Source of the DNA: Frigoribacterium faeni
Lineage (GTDB): Bacteria > Actinomycetota > Actinomycetes > Actinomycetales > Microbacteriaceae
Direction: 5' to 3'
NCBI RefSeq assembly: GCF_007988805.1
Contig: NZ_BJUV01000024.1
Span: forward strand, 1 to 42,176
Length of the DNA stretch: 42,176 nucleotides
In this document: positions 1 through 7,590 of the stretch, one piece after another
How the letters are laid out: the number at the start of each line of letters is the position of its first letter
How positions within the stretch are numbered: the stretch's first letter is position 1
Notes under the pieces: generated by a model
Seen by the model: only the letters and a program-made list of their open reading frames with translations
The model's database searches: none
Told to the model about the DNA's origin: nothing
Translations under genes and position numbers: made by a program

Positions 1-925
1 CGACCCGCGCGTCCGGGGCGGCGTCTCGATCGGAGCGGACGAACGCGATGCCGACGAGGATCGCCAGACCGCCCAGGGCCTGGACGAGGGTCAGGGCCTC
101 GCCGAGCAGGAGCCAGGCCCAGAGGGCGGCGGCGGCGACCTCGAGCAGCCCGACGAACGAGGCCAGGCGGGAGCCGAGCATGGCCGTCGCCGTGACGCTG
201 GCGGCGTACGAGACCGCGGTCGCGACGACCCCGACGATCAGGATCGGCAGCCACCACGGCACCGTCGAGCCCCAGAGTTCGACCGGGGCCGCCGAGGCGG
301 CGAAGGGCACGAGGCCCGTCGCGCCCAGCCCGCCGAGCAGCGCCGCGCCGACGAGGAGTCCCGAGCAGGCGAGCGCGACGGGAGGCAGGCCCCGGGCCGG
401 ACGGGCGGCGATGACGAAGAAGGCGGCGCAGCCGACCATCGCGACCGCGGCGAAGGCCAGTCCGACGACGTCGAGGCCGCCTCCGCCGTCGGGCCGGACG
501 ACCAGGACCAGGCCGAGGGCCGCGACGGCCGCTCCGACGAGCACCCTCGCGCCCGGGCGTCGCCGGGTCACGGCCCAGGCGACGGCGACGAGGAGGAGCG
601 GCGCCATGTACTCGATGAGGATCGCGGTGCCGACGGGGATGCGGCGCACCGCGGCGAAGTAGAAGACCTGCGTGCCGCCGACGCCGATGGCGGCCATGCC
701 GAGGATGCGCCACCGAGCCGTCCAGACGGTGTGGAAGCGCCCCCGGAGGGTCACGAGGGCGAACGGGGCGAGCACGAGGCCGCCGACGAGGGCGCGGAGC
801 GTGACGGCGGCGGCGGGGCTCCAGCCGCCCTCGAGCAGCGGTTTGACGAGCGCCCCGGAGATGCCGAACGAGGTGGCGGCGACGAGCGCCACGAGGAGGC
901 CTGCGGTGGGGGAGCGGTCGGTCAT
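1..925 (-). CDS. EamA/DMT-family membrane transporter (3' part cut by window edge)
   Basis: Read on the minus strand from ATG at 925 the frame stays open to the left edge, so the C-terminus is missing. The protein begins MTDRSPTAGLLVALVAATSF and then alternates hydrophobic helices with short charged loops, about ten helices in two halves. The EamA pattern is visible: the first helix with SFGISGALVKPLL, later FYFAAVRRIPVGTAILIEYM and, near the C-terminus, LGSRLASFVGLLEVAAAALW. EamA/RhaT carriers are inner-membrane drug/metabolite exporters; the substrate cannot be read from sequence. AGAAGG lies 7-12 bases before the ATG as a ribosome site. It is divergent from the CGNR regulator at 998, the usual partner of such exporters, with an inverted repeat between the two genes. 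Confidence 0.9.
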   Translation of the reverse strand, partial: MTDRSPTAGLLVALVAATSFGISGALVKPLLEGGWSPAAAVTLRALVGGLVLAPFALVTLRGRFHTVWTARWRILGMAAIGVGGTQVFYFAAVRRIPVGTAILIEYMAPLLLVAVAWAVTRRRPGARVLVGAAVAALGLVLVVRPDGGGGLDVVGLAFAAVAMVGCAAFFVIAARPARGLPPVALACSGLLVGAALLGGLGATGLVPFAASAAPVELWGSTVPWWLPILIVGVVATAVSYAASVTATAMLGSRLASFVGLLEVAAAALWAWLLLGEALTLVQALGGLAILVGIAFVRSDRDAAPDARV

Positions 926-935
926 GGCCAGCCTT

Positions 936-970
936 CTGTCAGGAGTGAGGGGGTGTCGTGGTCCTGACAG
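936..970. promoter_or_regulatory. Perfect inverted repeat in the EamA/CGNR divergent promoter, candidate operator
   Basis: CTGTCAGGA (936-944) and its exact complement TCCTGACAG (962-970) are separated by 17 bases in the 72-bp gap between two divergent genes. The spacing of centres (26 bp) would place both half-sites on one DNA face for a dimer. The neighbouring CGNR protein is the obvious candidate binder. This is an inference from position and symmetry. Confidence 0.55.
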
Positions 971-997
971 TAGAGTGGTCGAGAATAAGGAGTCAAC

Positions 998-1549
998 TTG
1001 CATTTCGCCCCTGACACGAACGATGTCCTCGCCTTCGACGTCGCGCTGCTCAACACGGTGTCGACCGCATCGCGCTCGGGCACCGACGAGCTCGCCACGG
1101 TGAGCCAGCTCGCCGACCTGCTGGCCGGGAGCGGCTTCTCGGGACGCATCGACCACGACGAGCAGGAGCTGCGGGAGGTGCACGAGACCCGCGCCGACCT
1201 CCGGCGGGTCTGGTCGCTCGACCGGGACGACATGGTGGTCGAGCTGAACGGCTGGCTGGCGACGACCGGGGCGACGCCGCGGCTCGTCCGGCACGATCGG
1301 CTGGACTGGCATGTCCACGCCACCCCCGACGACGCGCCGCTCGCGGTGCGCATCCGGGTGGAGGCGGCGCTGGCGCTCGTCGACGTGGTGCGGTCGGACG
1401 AGACCGGGCGGCTGCGGGTGTGCGAGGCGGACGACTGCGACGGCGTCCTGGCCGACCTGTCGCGCAACGGCTCGAAGCGCTTCTGCAGCGTCCGCTGCGG
1501 CAACCGCGTCAACATGATCGCGTTCCGTGCCCGCTCGGCCGGCGGCTGA
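998..1549 (+). CDS. CGNR zinc-finger / ABATE-domain transcriptional regulator
   Basis: 183 aa. The N-terminal about 130 residues resemble the ABATE (putative stress-induced regulator) domain, and the C-terminus is a CGNR zinc finger: four cysteines C142, C147, C163 and C167, with the name-giving CGNR at 167-170 followed by VNMIAFRAR. The start is TTG at 998, chosen because AAGGAG (987-992) sits 5 bases upstream and because it gives the typical N-terminus. It is divergent from the EamA exporter. These regulators are commonly paired with a transporter, so local control of the exporter and autoregulation through the inverted repeat at 936-970 are likely. The ligand is unknown. Confidence 0.88.
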   Translation: MHFAPDTNDVLAFDVALLNTVSTASRSGTDELATVSQLADLLAGSGFSGRIDHDEQELREVHETRADLRRVWSLDRDDMVVELNGWLATTGATPRLVRHDRLDWHVHATPDDAPLAVRIRVEAALALVDVVRSDETGRLRVCEADDCDGVLADLSRNGSKRFCSVRCGNRVNMIAFRARSAGG

Positions 1550-1651
1550 CGTCGTCTCGTGGGGCTCGGCCGTCGCTCCACGCCGGCGGCACCGGTGAGG
1601 GGACGCTTCGATGACCCCGGACGCGGGGTGCCTGACCGACGATCTCTCGCG

Positions 1652-1657
1652 TAGCGT
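1652..1657 (+). promoter_or_regulatory. -10 box TAGCGT for the phosphatase gene, leaderless start
   Basis: TAGCGT ends 7 bases before GTG 1665. This spacing recurs before many genes in the window and fits transcripts that begin at the start codon. It argues against the longer frame beginning at ATG 1611. Confidence 0.45.
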
Positions 1658-1664
1658 GATGGGG

Positions 1665-2867
1665 GTGCGCGAGATGATGACAGACCGTTCGGATGCGCGA
1701 GAGCGCCTGCGGCTCGCGGCGCTCGATGACCTGGGGATCATGGGCACCGGTGCCGAGGAGCGGTTCGACCGGATAACACGGATGGCGAAGCAGCTCTTCG
1801 GGGTGCCCATCGCGGAGATCAACTTCATCGATCAAGATCACCAGTTCACGAAGTCGCCGCAGGCACCGGGCGGGTCGCCGTTCGGGCCTCGGGAGGACTC
1901 GTTCTGCGACGTCGTCGTCCAGCAGCCCGACATCATCGTGGTGCCCGATGCCCTCGACGACACCCGGTTCGCTCACCGGGGCACCGTCACGGGGGCACCT
2001 CACATCCGCTTCTACGCGGGTCGCCCTCTGAGCGTGTCGGACGGGGCCCGAGTGGGGACGATCTGCCTCGTCGACACGGCGCCTCGAGACCTCTCCGCCG
2101 ACGAGCAGGAGCTCCTCGACGAGCTCGGTGCGTGGGTCGAACGCGAGCTGCGCCATGTGCACGCCGCCGATCACGCCCGTCGCACGCAGCAGCAGCTGCT
2201 CCCCGCACCGAGCACGCACAGCGACGGCTTCACCGTCGCGGGCTTCACGCGGCCGCATTCCGAGGTCGCGGGCGACTACTTCGCCTTCACCTCCTCGCCC
2301 GGGCGGATCGATCTGACCCTGGCCGACGTGATGGGCAAGGGGTACTCCGCCGCGATCATCGCCGCGACCGTCCGATCCGCCTTCCAGGCTCGGCCCGGCT
2401 GGGAGCCGGCGGCGGCCGTCGCCGCGGTCAACGAGCAGCTGCTGGCCGATCTCTCGGCGACCGGGACCTTCGCCACTCTGTTCCACGCGGACCTGGACAC
2501 CCGGACCGGTCTGCTCCGGTACGCCGATGCCGGCCACGGCCTCTCGGTCATCATCCGCGCCGACGGGACCCATGAGCAGCTGACCTCGGCGGACCTTCCG
2601 ATCGGGATCGCCGAAGGCAACGGCTGGCAGGCGCACGAGGCCACGCTCGCGCCCGGGGAGATCCTGTTCTCCTGCTCCGACGGGGCGCTCGATCTGTACG
2701 ACGGCACGCTCGACGCTCTCGACGAGATGGCGGCTCTCGTCCGAGGAGCCGTCGACGACACGAGCCTGTTCGCGGAGCTGTCCGAGGTCATCGCCGCAGG
2801 CCGCCCCGAGGACGATGTGACGATGCTGGTCATCCGACGTGACGAGAAGAAAGCGATGGTTCCGTGA
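1665..2867 (+). CDS. GAF-domain PP2C/SpoIIE-type protein phosphatase (RsbU-like)
   Basis: 400 aa from GTG 1665. Residues about 27-167 form a GAF-type sensor: the run LGIMGTGAEERFDRITRMAK followed by FGVPIAEINFIDQDHQ is typical of sensory GAF domains fused to phosphatases. Residues about 190-395 form the SpoIIE/PP2C domain with metal-binding aspartates in VAGDYF (203-206 GDYF), LADVMGKG, CSDGALD and PEDDVTML. This family dephosphorylates anti-anti-sigma factors (SpoIIAA/RsbV type) in partner-switching stress control; no sigma, RsbV or RsbW gene is in the window. Starts at ATG 1611 (with GAGGGG upstream), ATG 1659 or ATG 1674 are possible; 1665 is preferred because of the -10 box at 1652. It is translationally coupled to the BLUF gene (TGATG overlap), so the sensed signal may include light. 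Confidence 0.85.
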   Translation: MREMMTDRSDARERLRLAALDDLGIMGTGAEERFDRITRMAKQLFGVPIAEINFIDQDHQFTKSPQAPGGSPFGPREDSFCDVVVQQPDIIVVPDALDDTRFAHRGTVTGAPHIRFYAGRPLSVSDGARVGTICLVDTAPRDLSADEQELLDELGAWVERELRHVHAADHARRTQQQLLPAPSTHSDGFTVAGFTRPHSEVAGDYFAFTSSPGRIDLTLADVMGKGYSAAIIAATVRSAFQARPGWEPAAAVAAVNEQLLADLSATGTFATLFHADLDTRTGLLRYADAGHGLSVIIRADGTHEQLTSADLPIGIAEGNGWQAHEATLAPGEILFSCSDGALDLYDGTLDALDEMAALVRGAVDDTSLFAELSEVIAAGRPEDDVTMLVIRRDEKKAMVP

Positions 2868-3283
2868 TGCTGTCCCTGACCTACATCAGCACGGCATCCG
2901 TGCCGTTCGAACCGCCGGAGATGACGGCCCTCCTCCGGCAGAGCCGCGAGAACAACGAGCGCCGTGGCCTGACCGGGATGCTGTTGTTCAAAGAGGGTCG
3001 CTTCATGCAGGTTCTCGAGGGGCCCGATGAGGTCGTGCGCGAGAGGTACGACGTGATCGCCGCCGACCCGCGGCACACGGACGTCAGAACGCTGCTCGAC
3101 GAGTCCATCGAGGAGCGCCGATTCCCGCAGTGGTCCATGGGCCTGCCCGGCCCCGCCGACGACGAGCTGCGCCGAGCGCCCGGGTACGACTCGTTCTTCG
3201 AGACGCCCGCCCGGCGTCGCCACAGCTGGGAGGACCCGTCCCGCGCCCAGCTCCTCCTCGACTGGTTCCGGCGCAGGGCGTAG
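2867..3283 (+). CDS. BLUF-domain blue-light photoreceptor protein
   Basis: 138 aa, a stand-alone BLUF domain. All flavin-pocket residues are present with canonical spacing: Y6 in LTYISTA, N30 in ENNERRGLTG, Q48 in GRFMQVLEG, W89 and M91 in FPQWSMG. The Tyr-Asn-Gln-Trp-Met spacing (+24, +42, +83, +85) equals that of AppA. BLUF domains bind FAD and switch the Tyr-Gln hydrogen bond on blue light. The ATG overlaps the phosphatase stop by one base (TGATG); a GTG three bases earlier gives a 4-base overlap. About 45 residues after the core are a short C-terminal cap without an output domain, so signalling must be through a partner, most simply the co-translated phosphatase. Confidence 0.92.
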   Translation: MLSLTYISTASVPFEPPEMTALLRQSRENNERRGLTGMLLFKEGRFMQVLEGPDEVVRERYDVIAADPRHTDVRTLLDESIEERRFPQWSMGLPGPADDELRRAPGYDSFFETPARRRHSWEDPSRAQLLLDWFRRRA

Positions 3284-3710
3284 GCCGCGGCCGCCCGCAC
3301 AGTGTCCCGCCGTCCGGTCCGACGTGCGGCGTTACGGAGCCGCTGGAGCCCGAGCACGCTGCAGACTGGCTGGATCGGACTGTCGACTCAGCCGATCAGC
3401 CTCATCGCGACCCCATCTGTGTCTCGCAACCGACGTTCCTGACAACAACTGTCGACGACGGTTGCGACACGTGGTTATGAGACACGCCGTTCCCCGCCAC
3501 TGCCGAGCTGGACGCTGGACAATCACGAGTCTCTCGAGACGTCTTGCAACCGTGAGCTTGTGAGACAGCGGTTCCAGCGCGTCTGCGACGCTTGCTCGGT
3601 GGTCTGCGGTGCTGCCCGACACGCAAGGCTCGCCGAATGGCTGGGGGGAGTGGCGGATGAGCATCAGGCTTCAGCTTGTAGTGAGGCTGCCGCGCATGGA
3701 GAGTGGTGAC
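3284..3710. other. 427-bp gene-free stretch with inverted and direct repeats
   Basis: No convincing coding frame. It holds TCGCAACCG (3424-3432) with exact complement CGGTTGCGA (3459-3467), TGTCTC at 3420-3425 and GAGACA at 3479-3484 and 3562-3567, each GAGACA followed a few bases later by GTTCC. Base composition is less GC-rich than the flanking genes. This may be the scar of a mobile element or recombinase sites. Confidence 0.5.
3420..3572. repeat. Cluster of TGTCTC/GAGACA and CGCAACCG inverted repeats
   Basis: Nine-base arms TCGCAACCG / CGGTTGCGA enclose 26 bases. TGTCTCGCAACC (3420-3431) faces GGTTATGAGACA (3473-3484), and a third related block, TTGTGAGACAGCGGTTCC, ends at 3573. CTTGCAACCG at 3543-3552 is a further partial copy. 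The set resembles multi-subsite recombination regions but no known site is recognised. Confidence 0.4.
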
Positions 3711-4058
3711 ATGGATAGTCGAGTTGATGCCCGCGAAGATCGGACGATCGGCATGGGCAAAGTTGTCGCCCTGCTCGCTGCTGTTGCTCTTGTGACGATC
3801 GTGGCGCTTGCGTGGCTCTGGATCGCTCCAGCGTCGATGCCGACTTCTATGGGCGGTGACGTCAGCCTCTCGTCTGTGGACAATCGACGCGCTCTCGCTG
3901 TAGCTGGCATGGTTTCGGTCGCAGGGCTGGGTATCGTCGCGTCGACAGTATGCGGATTCGTGTCCGACAAACGACGTCTGGTCCTTCGTACGGGGATCCT
4001 GCTCATTCTCGTTGCAGGGGCGGGGTTCGGTATTGCGGCCATCGGCCACGGTGTCTGA
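3711..4058 (+). CDS. Small hypothetical membrane protein
   Basis: 115 aa from ATG 3711, which has GGAGAG (3698-3703) 7 bases upstream; an ATG at 3696 and an in-frame start at 3609 are less likely. Three hydrophobic segments are visible: about 17-39 (KVVALLAAVALVTIVALAWL), 60-82 (LAVAGMVSVAGLGIVASTVC) and 91-111 (TGILLILVAGAGFGIAAIG). The soluble parts are short. No family is recognised. The gene is convergent with the serine protease, sharing the hairpin at 4070-4093. Codon use is less GC-biased than the first 3 kb, fitting the accessory character of the region. Confidence 0.55.
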   Translation: MDSRVDAREDRTIGMGKVVALLAAVALVTIVALAWLWIAPASMPTSMGGDVSLSSVDNRRALAVAGMVSVAGLGIVASTVCGFVSDKRRLVLRTGILLILVAGAGFGIAAIGHGV

Positions 4059-4069
4059 CTAAGAGAAGT

Positions 4070-4093
4070 GGGGCGCACTTCGGGGTGCGCCCC
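4070..4093. terminator. Hairpin terminator between convergent genes
   Basis: GGGGCGCAC (4070-4078), loop TTCGGG, GTGCGCCCC (4085-4093): a perfect 9-bp stem with a stable loop. It lies 12 bases after one stop and 27 bases from the other, so it can serve both strands. No long T-run follows. Confidence 0.75.
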
Positions 4094-4119
4094 TCTCGAG
4101 GTTGTTCAGGCCACGATGG

Positions 4120-5493
4120 TCAGTTTGATGAGATCAACATGACGAAGTTGGACTGGGCGTTCATAAACCTTGCGACTGGGGCGAACATGACGAATTTGCT
4201 GCAGAGGCGGAAGTCCGTGTCGCTTCGCTGATAGCCGGGGTCACCTGTGCAGCTCGTGCTGCCACCAGTGATGCCACTGTTGATCCCGACCCCGTAGGCC
4301 CCCAGCGTGCCGTCGGCTCGCTGCACAATGCCGAAAACGGGTCCGCCGCTGTCGCCGTTACCCACAGCGGGCTGGCCTTGGATCTGCGTGGTTGTGGCAA
4401 TCCAGTAGCACTGGAAGCCGGCGTAGCAGATGTAGGAGCTTGCGCTGGTGACCTCGTTGCCGCACACGAGGCCTGAGAAGGCGCCGCTGTAGCACAGTCG
4501 GTCACCGACGACAGTGTTGGCGTACCCGCGGATGGGTATGCCCGTCGTGGAGTCATTGTTGTTCGTCGTGTAGACGTATGGGTAGACGGCGGAGGCGGTA
4601 CTGCCAAGGAAGACTTCGAGGTCACTTCCCCCGGCGGCTTGGCCGGTCGTCAGGCCGACGTTGATCGGTGCCGTGCCCTGACCTGACGTGCCCCAGGTCC
4701 ACATCGAGTTCAGTGCTTTTCCGCAGTGATCCGCGGAGAGGTTGCCGTAGGTCGTGTCCTGAGCCCGCCGCACCGGCCAGCCCGTTGAGCATGCCGAGCC
4801 TTGACCCGCAAAGTAGCCACCGGTGATCATGGGGGAGGAGTTGCGAACCCGCGTAGTGGGCACGCTCTCGTCGACCTGTTCGAAGGTCACCTCGAGGCCG
4901 TCGACTTCAGAAGGCAGCGGTGCTGCCCTGCGTGCCTGGGTGGGTAGCTCTGTGACGCCCACCGTGAGGCGTGAACCGTCCGATGAAGGCGTCACGCTGA
5001 CCACGTCGCCGAGGCCCTGCGGAGAAGTAGCCAGCGTGGCGACGAAGTTCTCCACGGTCGATTCAAGTTGGGACTTGGTGACGGCTGCGGGGATGTAGTC
5101 GATTTTCTGGTCGGCAGGGAACAGCCCTGTTGCGTCTGCCGCGGCTGCTACCGCTTCGATGTCGTGGGTGAAGATGCTGAGGCCGGCGTCGTCGTGGTTC
5201 CACTTGAATTCAAGAATCTCGTTGTCGAGGCTCGAATGGGAAAGTACAGAGATTGCCTCGCGCGTCTCCTCTGGGATGGGACTTCCACCCCCTGCCGGCA
5301 TCTCGGTCAGGGTCGTAAGACCCTCTGGGGCACCAGGCATCTCCGCTACGTTCGCGGTCGACTCGGCTGCCTCATCTGCTGAGGCCATGCTGACCGGCAG
5401 CATGACGCCTGCCGCGACTCCGGCGCTGAGGCAAAGTGCGCCGAGACGCCTTCCCCTCCGCTTTCCTTGCTTCTTTGCCGTGCTGTTTCTCAT
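4120..5493 (-). CDS. Secreted S1-family (chymotrypsin-fold) serine protease
   Basis: 457 aa. A basic N-terminus (KKQGKRRGRRLG) and hydrophobic stretch end in SMASA-D at about 39, a Sec signal peptide with possible signal peptidase I site. Residues about 45-220 are a pro-region. The catalytic domain runs from about 222: H256 in LSADHCG, D291 in GGSDLEVF, S382 in GNGDSGGPVF, a complete triad. Cysteine pairs in CSTGW/DHC, CYSG/VCG and CYAGFQC suggest disulfides, as in secreted alpha-lytic-like and Streptomyces proteases. AGGAGA precedes the ATG by 4 bases. Single gene, convergent with the small membrane protein. The coding strand is noticeably less GC-rich than core genes here, and a recombinase remnant lies just upstream, which together suggest acquisition. 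Confidence 0.9.
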   Translation of the reverse strand: MRNSTAKKQGKRRGRRLGALCLSAGVAAGVMLPVSMASADEAAESTANVAEMPGAPEGLTTLTEMPAGGGSPIPEETREAISVLSHSSLDNEILEFKWNHDDAGLSIFTHDIEAVAAAADATGLFPADQKIDYIPAAVTKSQLESTVENFVATLATSPQGLGDVVSVTPSSDGSRLTVGVTELPTQARRAAPLPSEVDGLEVTFEQVDESVPTTRVRNSSPMITGGYFAGQGSACSTGWPVRRAQDTTYGNLSADHCGKALNSMWTWGTSGQGTAPINVGLTTGQAAGGSDLEVFLGSTASAVYPYVYTTNNNDSTTGIPIRGYANTVVGDRLCYSGAFSGLVCGNEVTSASSYICYAGFQCYWIATTTQIQGQPAVGNGDSGGPVFGIVQRADGTLGAYGVGINSGITGGSTSCTGDPGYQRSDTDFRLCSKFVMFAPVARFMNAQSNFVMLISSN

Positions 5494-5637
5494 GCGGTCT
5501 CCTCATCTTCGTGGTGGGCGCTGCATGAGGGAGCTGACTACCACAAAGACCGAGCTGGTCAGGTCTGGCGTCGTGGCCTGTTTGCTTCCCCCACTTGGAG
5601 GGTGCCGGACCCCGTAAACAAACAGAACGGTTTGGTT

Positions 5638-5663
5638 CTATGTGTTACATAGCTGTTACATAG
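5638..5663. repeat. Short palindrome with 10-bp direct repeat before the recombinase remnant
   Basis: TGTTACATAG occurs at 5643-5652 and 5654-5663, an 11-bp period. The first copy also forms the palindrome CTATGT-GTT-ACATAG (5638-5652). This A+T-rich block is exactly where homology to the recombinase stops, so it may mark the breakpoint or belong to the protease promoter region. Confidence 0.5.
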
Positions 5664-5668
5664 TTTTG

Positions 5669-6165
5669 ACGCCCCAAGCTGATCGCACGTGCGTGTTGAC
5701 CACGGTCTCTCGGGAACGACTCGAGCCCGGCCGGGGCTTCGTGAGGCGCTGGCCGCGTGCCGGGCCGGCGACGTGCTTGTCGTCACGAAGCTCGACCGCC
5801 TCGCGCGTTCACTCCGGGACGCGACGGACATCGCGGATGAGCTGACGGAGAAGGGTGTCGCTCTGAACCTTGGGGGAGCGGTCTACGACCCTACTGACCC
5901 CGTCGGCCGACTGCTGTTCAACGTCCTCGGCATGGTCGCCGAGTTCGAGGCCGACCTGATCCGTGCGCGAACCAGGGAAGGCATGGCGATCGCGAAGGCC
6001 GCCGGCAAGCTTCGCGGCCGCAAGCCCAAGCTCACCGCCTCGCAGGAGAAGCACCTCGTGCAGCTGCACCGAACCGGCGCCCACACTACGAGCGAGATCG
6101 CTGAGCTTTTCGGGGTCGCCCGCTCGACCGTCTACCGCGCGATCCAGCGAGCGGAGCAGGCCTAG
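5669..6165 (+). pseudogene. Serine recombinase (resolvase/invertase) remnant, N-terminus lost and frameshifted
   Basis: The 159-residue readable part (from GTG 5689) matches the second half of the resolvase catalytic domain: VDHGLSGTTRARPGLREAL, LVVTKLDRLARSL, LGGAVYDPTDPVGRLLFNVL, EFEADLIRARTREGM, then a helix-turn-helix (TTSEIAELFGVARSTVYRAI). Intact relatives start about 40 residues earlier with the motif YARVSTxxQ that carries the nucleophilic serine; it is absent. In the adjacent frame, codons 5675-5694 read QADRTCV, which is what should precede VDHG, so a 2-base GT gain at about 5690-5695 (TGCGTGTTGAC for an expected TGCGTTGAC) has shifted the frame. Upstream of about 5665 no homology remains. 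It cannot catalyse recombination as it stands; the DNA-binding part could still be made. Confidence 0.82.
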
Positions 6166-6259
6166 ATGTCCACCCAAGAGCTAGCACGACCTCGCCGAGA
6201 ACGACGCAAGAACGAGACCCAGCTCCCCTCAACACCCTCGATCCGCGTCGATCGTGCTG

Positions 6260-7282
6260 TCAATCGTCTTGGCTGTGTGCTGGCGAGTCAGGACTAGGAG
6301 CGGCGTAAGTTGCGTTTGCAACTCGGCCACCACTGCGGCGGGGTAATAGCCCCTCGCTCCAACCCGTGAGGTGGCCAGCCATCGCGTCGAGCGCCTGATA
6401 TGCCTCAAAGAGGCTCGACCCAATAACCGGGTACTTGTCACCGTGCTTTAGGGCCGCGAGATCGAGCTCGCGCTGCAAGAGCTCGAGCTCGGGCCGTGTG
6501 TCGAACTTCCCCATGGCCTCATGGAGAAGAAAATGCACCATCCCGCGAGTGATCGGGCGTCCTGATTCCGGGTGCCTTGACTCGTCTTCACGTTCCGGGA
6601 GGCGAATGTACAGCTCGCGCCAAATAACTGCGAATGGTGTGAACTTTGGCGAATCAGGGATCGCGGTGTAGTCACCGTGCTTGATGCGCCAGCGTCGTCT
6701 CCAGCTCGACTTCTGGGGTCGCTTGGTACGTCCAGCGACGCTCACGAAGCCGCGGAGGGCCAGTTGTTTTTTCGGCGCTTCTTCCAGGAGTCGAGGAATG
6801 ACGCTCCAGTAGTCGAGAAGGAACGTTACGCGTCCATAGGACTCCAACCGCACCACTGAGTCCATAACCGCCCGGTCGGGACCGAACGTATCCTCGGTCT
6901 CGAACATCCTCGGCGTCAGCGTATGCCGGCGCTTGCCATGACCGCTGATTGCGAGGCCAGGGGAGTAGATAGTGACGGGGACCCGGCCGGGGTTTTCGAC
7001 TACGAGCTGGGCCAGCTCCAGAGCGCGGCCCCGCGTAACACTCGCCACGCCGTGTTCTTCCGTGAAGGAGAAGCGGCCCGTACGCATGGTTGCGACCATG
7101 AACTCCGGCTCAAGTACGGCGACGTTCAGGTAGACCTTGACTCGGCCGCCATCGAGGAAGTGCTTCGTTACTTGCCAACCCAGCGCGACCATGGCGATCC
7201 CAAAGCTCAAGAGGGAGACGAACAGCGCCCACGTAGCGGTCGGCAAGCCGAATAGTTCTGGAGCGGGAGGCGTCAGGGGCAC
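6260..7282 (-). CDS. Hypothetical protein with one N-terminal membrane helix
   Basis: 340 aa from GTG 7282, which has GGGAG 9 bases upstream; a longer frame to 7357 lacks such a site. After VPLTPPAPELFGLPTATW comes one hydrophobic helix (about 15-37, ALFVSLLSFGIAMVALGWQV), then a soluble domain of about 300 residues, probably cytoplasmic because the following residues are basic. The first part has a beta-rich look (VKVYLNVAVLEPEFMV, LAQLVVENPGRVPVTIYSPG) like single-helix proteins of unknown function found in many genomes near defence or mobile genes. The C-terminus contains LFEAYQALDAMAGHLTGW. No family or catalytic motif is recognised. Composition is less GC-rich than core genes and the gene stands alone. 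Confidence 0.65.
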   Translation of the reverse strand: MPLTPPAPELFGLPTATWALFVSLLSFGIAMVALGWQVTKHFLDGGRVKVYLNVAVLEPEFMVATMRTGRFSFTEEHGVASVTRGRALELAQLVVENPGRVPVTIYSPGLAISGHGKRRHTLTPRMFETEDTFGPDRAVMDSVVRLESYGRVTFLLDYWSVIPRLLEEAPKKQLALRGFVSVAGRTKRPQKSSWRRRWRIKHGDYTAIPDSPKFTPFAVIWRELYIRLPEREDESRHPESGRPITRGMVHFLLHEAMGKFDTRPELELLQRELDLAALKHGDKYPVIGSSLFEAYQALDAMAGHLTGWSEGLLPRRSGGRVANATYAAPSPDSPAHSQDD

Positions 7283-7590
7283 GCCCTGATACTCCCATCT
7301 CGTTCGACCAATGTGTCCGCAGTGAGGATGCGCTTCGTGCCTTAGGCGCCGCCACAAGACGCCTCACGACCAATTGGCGAGTTCACGGCTGTCTTCTCGG
7401 TGGTTGGTGTCTCCTCCTGTCGTCATGAAGGACTTCCCCTTCCCGGCGCCGCCCCGGAGACGACTGCCGCGAGCCCATCGCGCGCACGTAAATCGCTCCG
7501 CAAGCGCCCGATAGCCGATCCTCAACTGGTCACGCGTTCAAGGCGAGGAGACTTGAGTCTGACGTTGTGTGAGGCTTTACGGTCTCGGCT
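7283..7590. other. 308-bp divergent gap with one copy of the 26-bp repeat
   Basis: Between two divergent genes. It holds repeat copy A (7506-7531) and the -10 box TACGGT (7578-7583) placed 7 bases before the DUF2268 ATG. Short open frames here have no ribosome site or recognisable product; one ends with TAG inside the repeat and may be a gene remnant. Confidence 0.5.
7506..7531. repeat. 26-bp near-palindromic repeat, copy A
   Basis: Begins GCCCGATAGCCGATC and ends ACTGGTC. It matches copy F (13019-13044) at 23 of 26 positions. No intact gene ends in this copy, although TAG lies at repeat positions 7-9 as in the other copies. Confidence 0.8.

Noticed and set aside
5689-6165. Intact short serine recombinase starting at GTG 5689
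   Set aside because: It would lack the nucleophilic serine and N-terminal strand; the lost piece is partly readable in the neighbouring frame.
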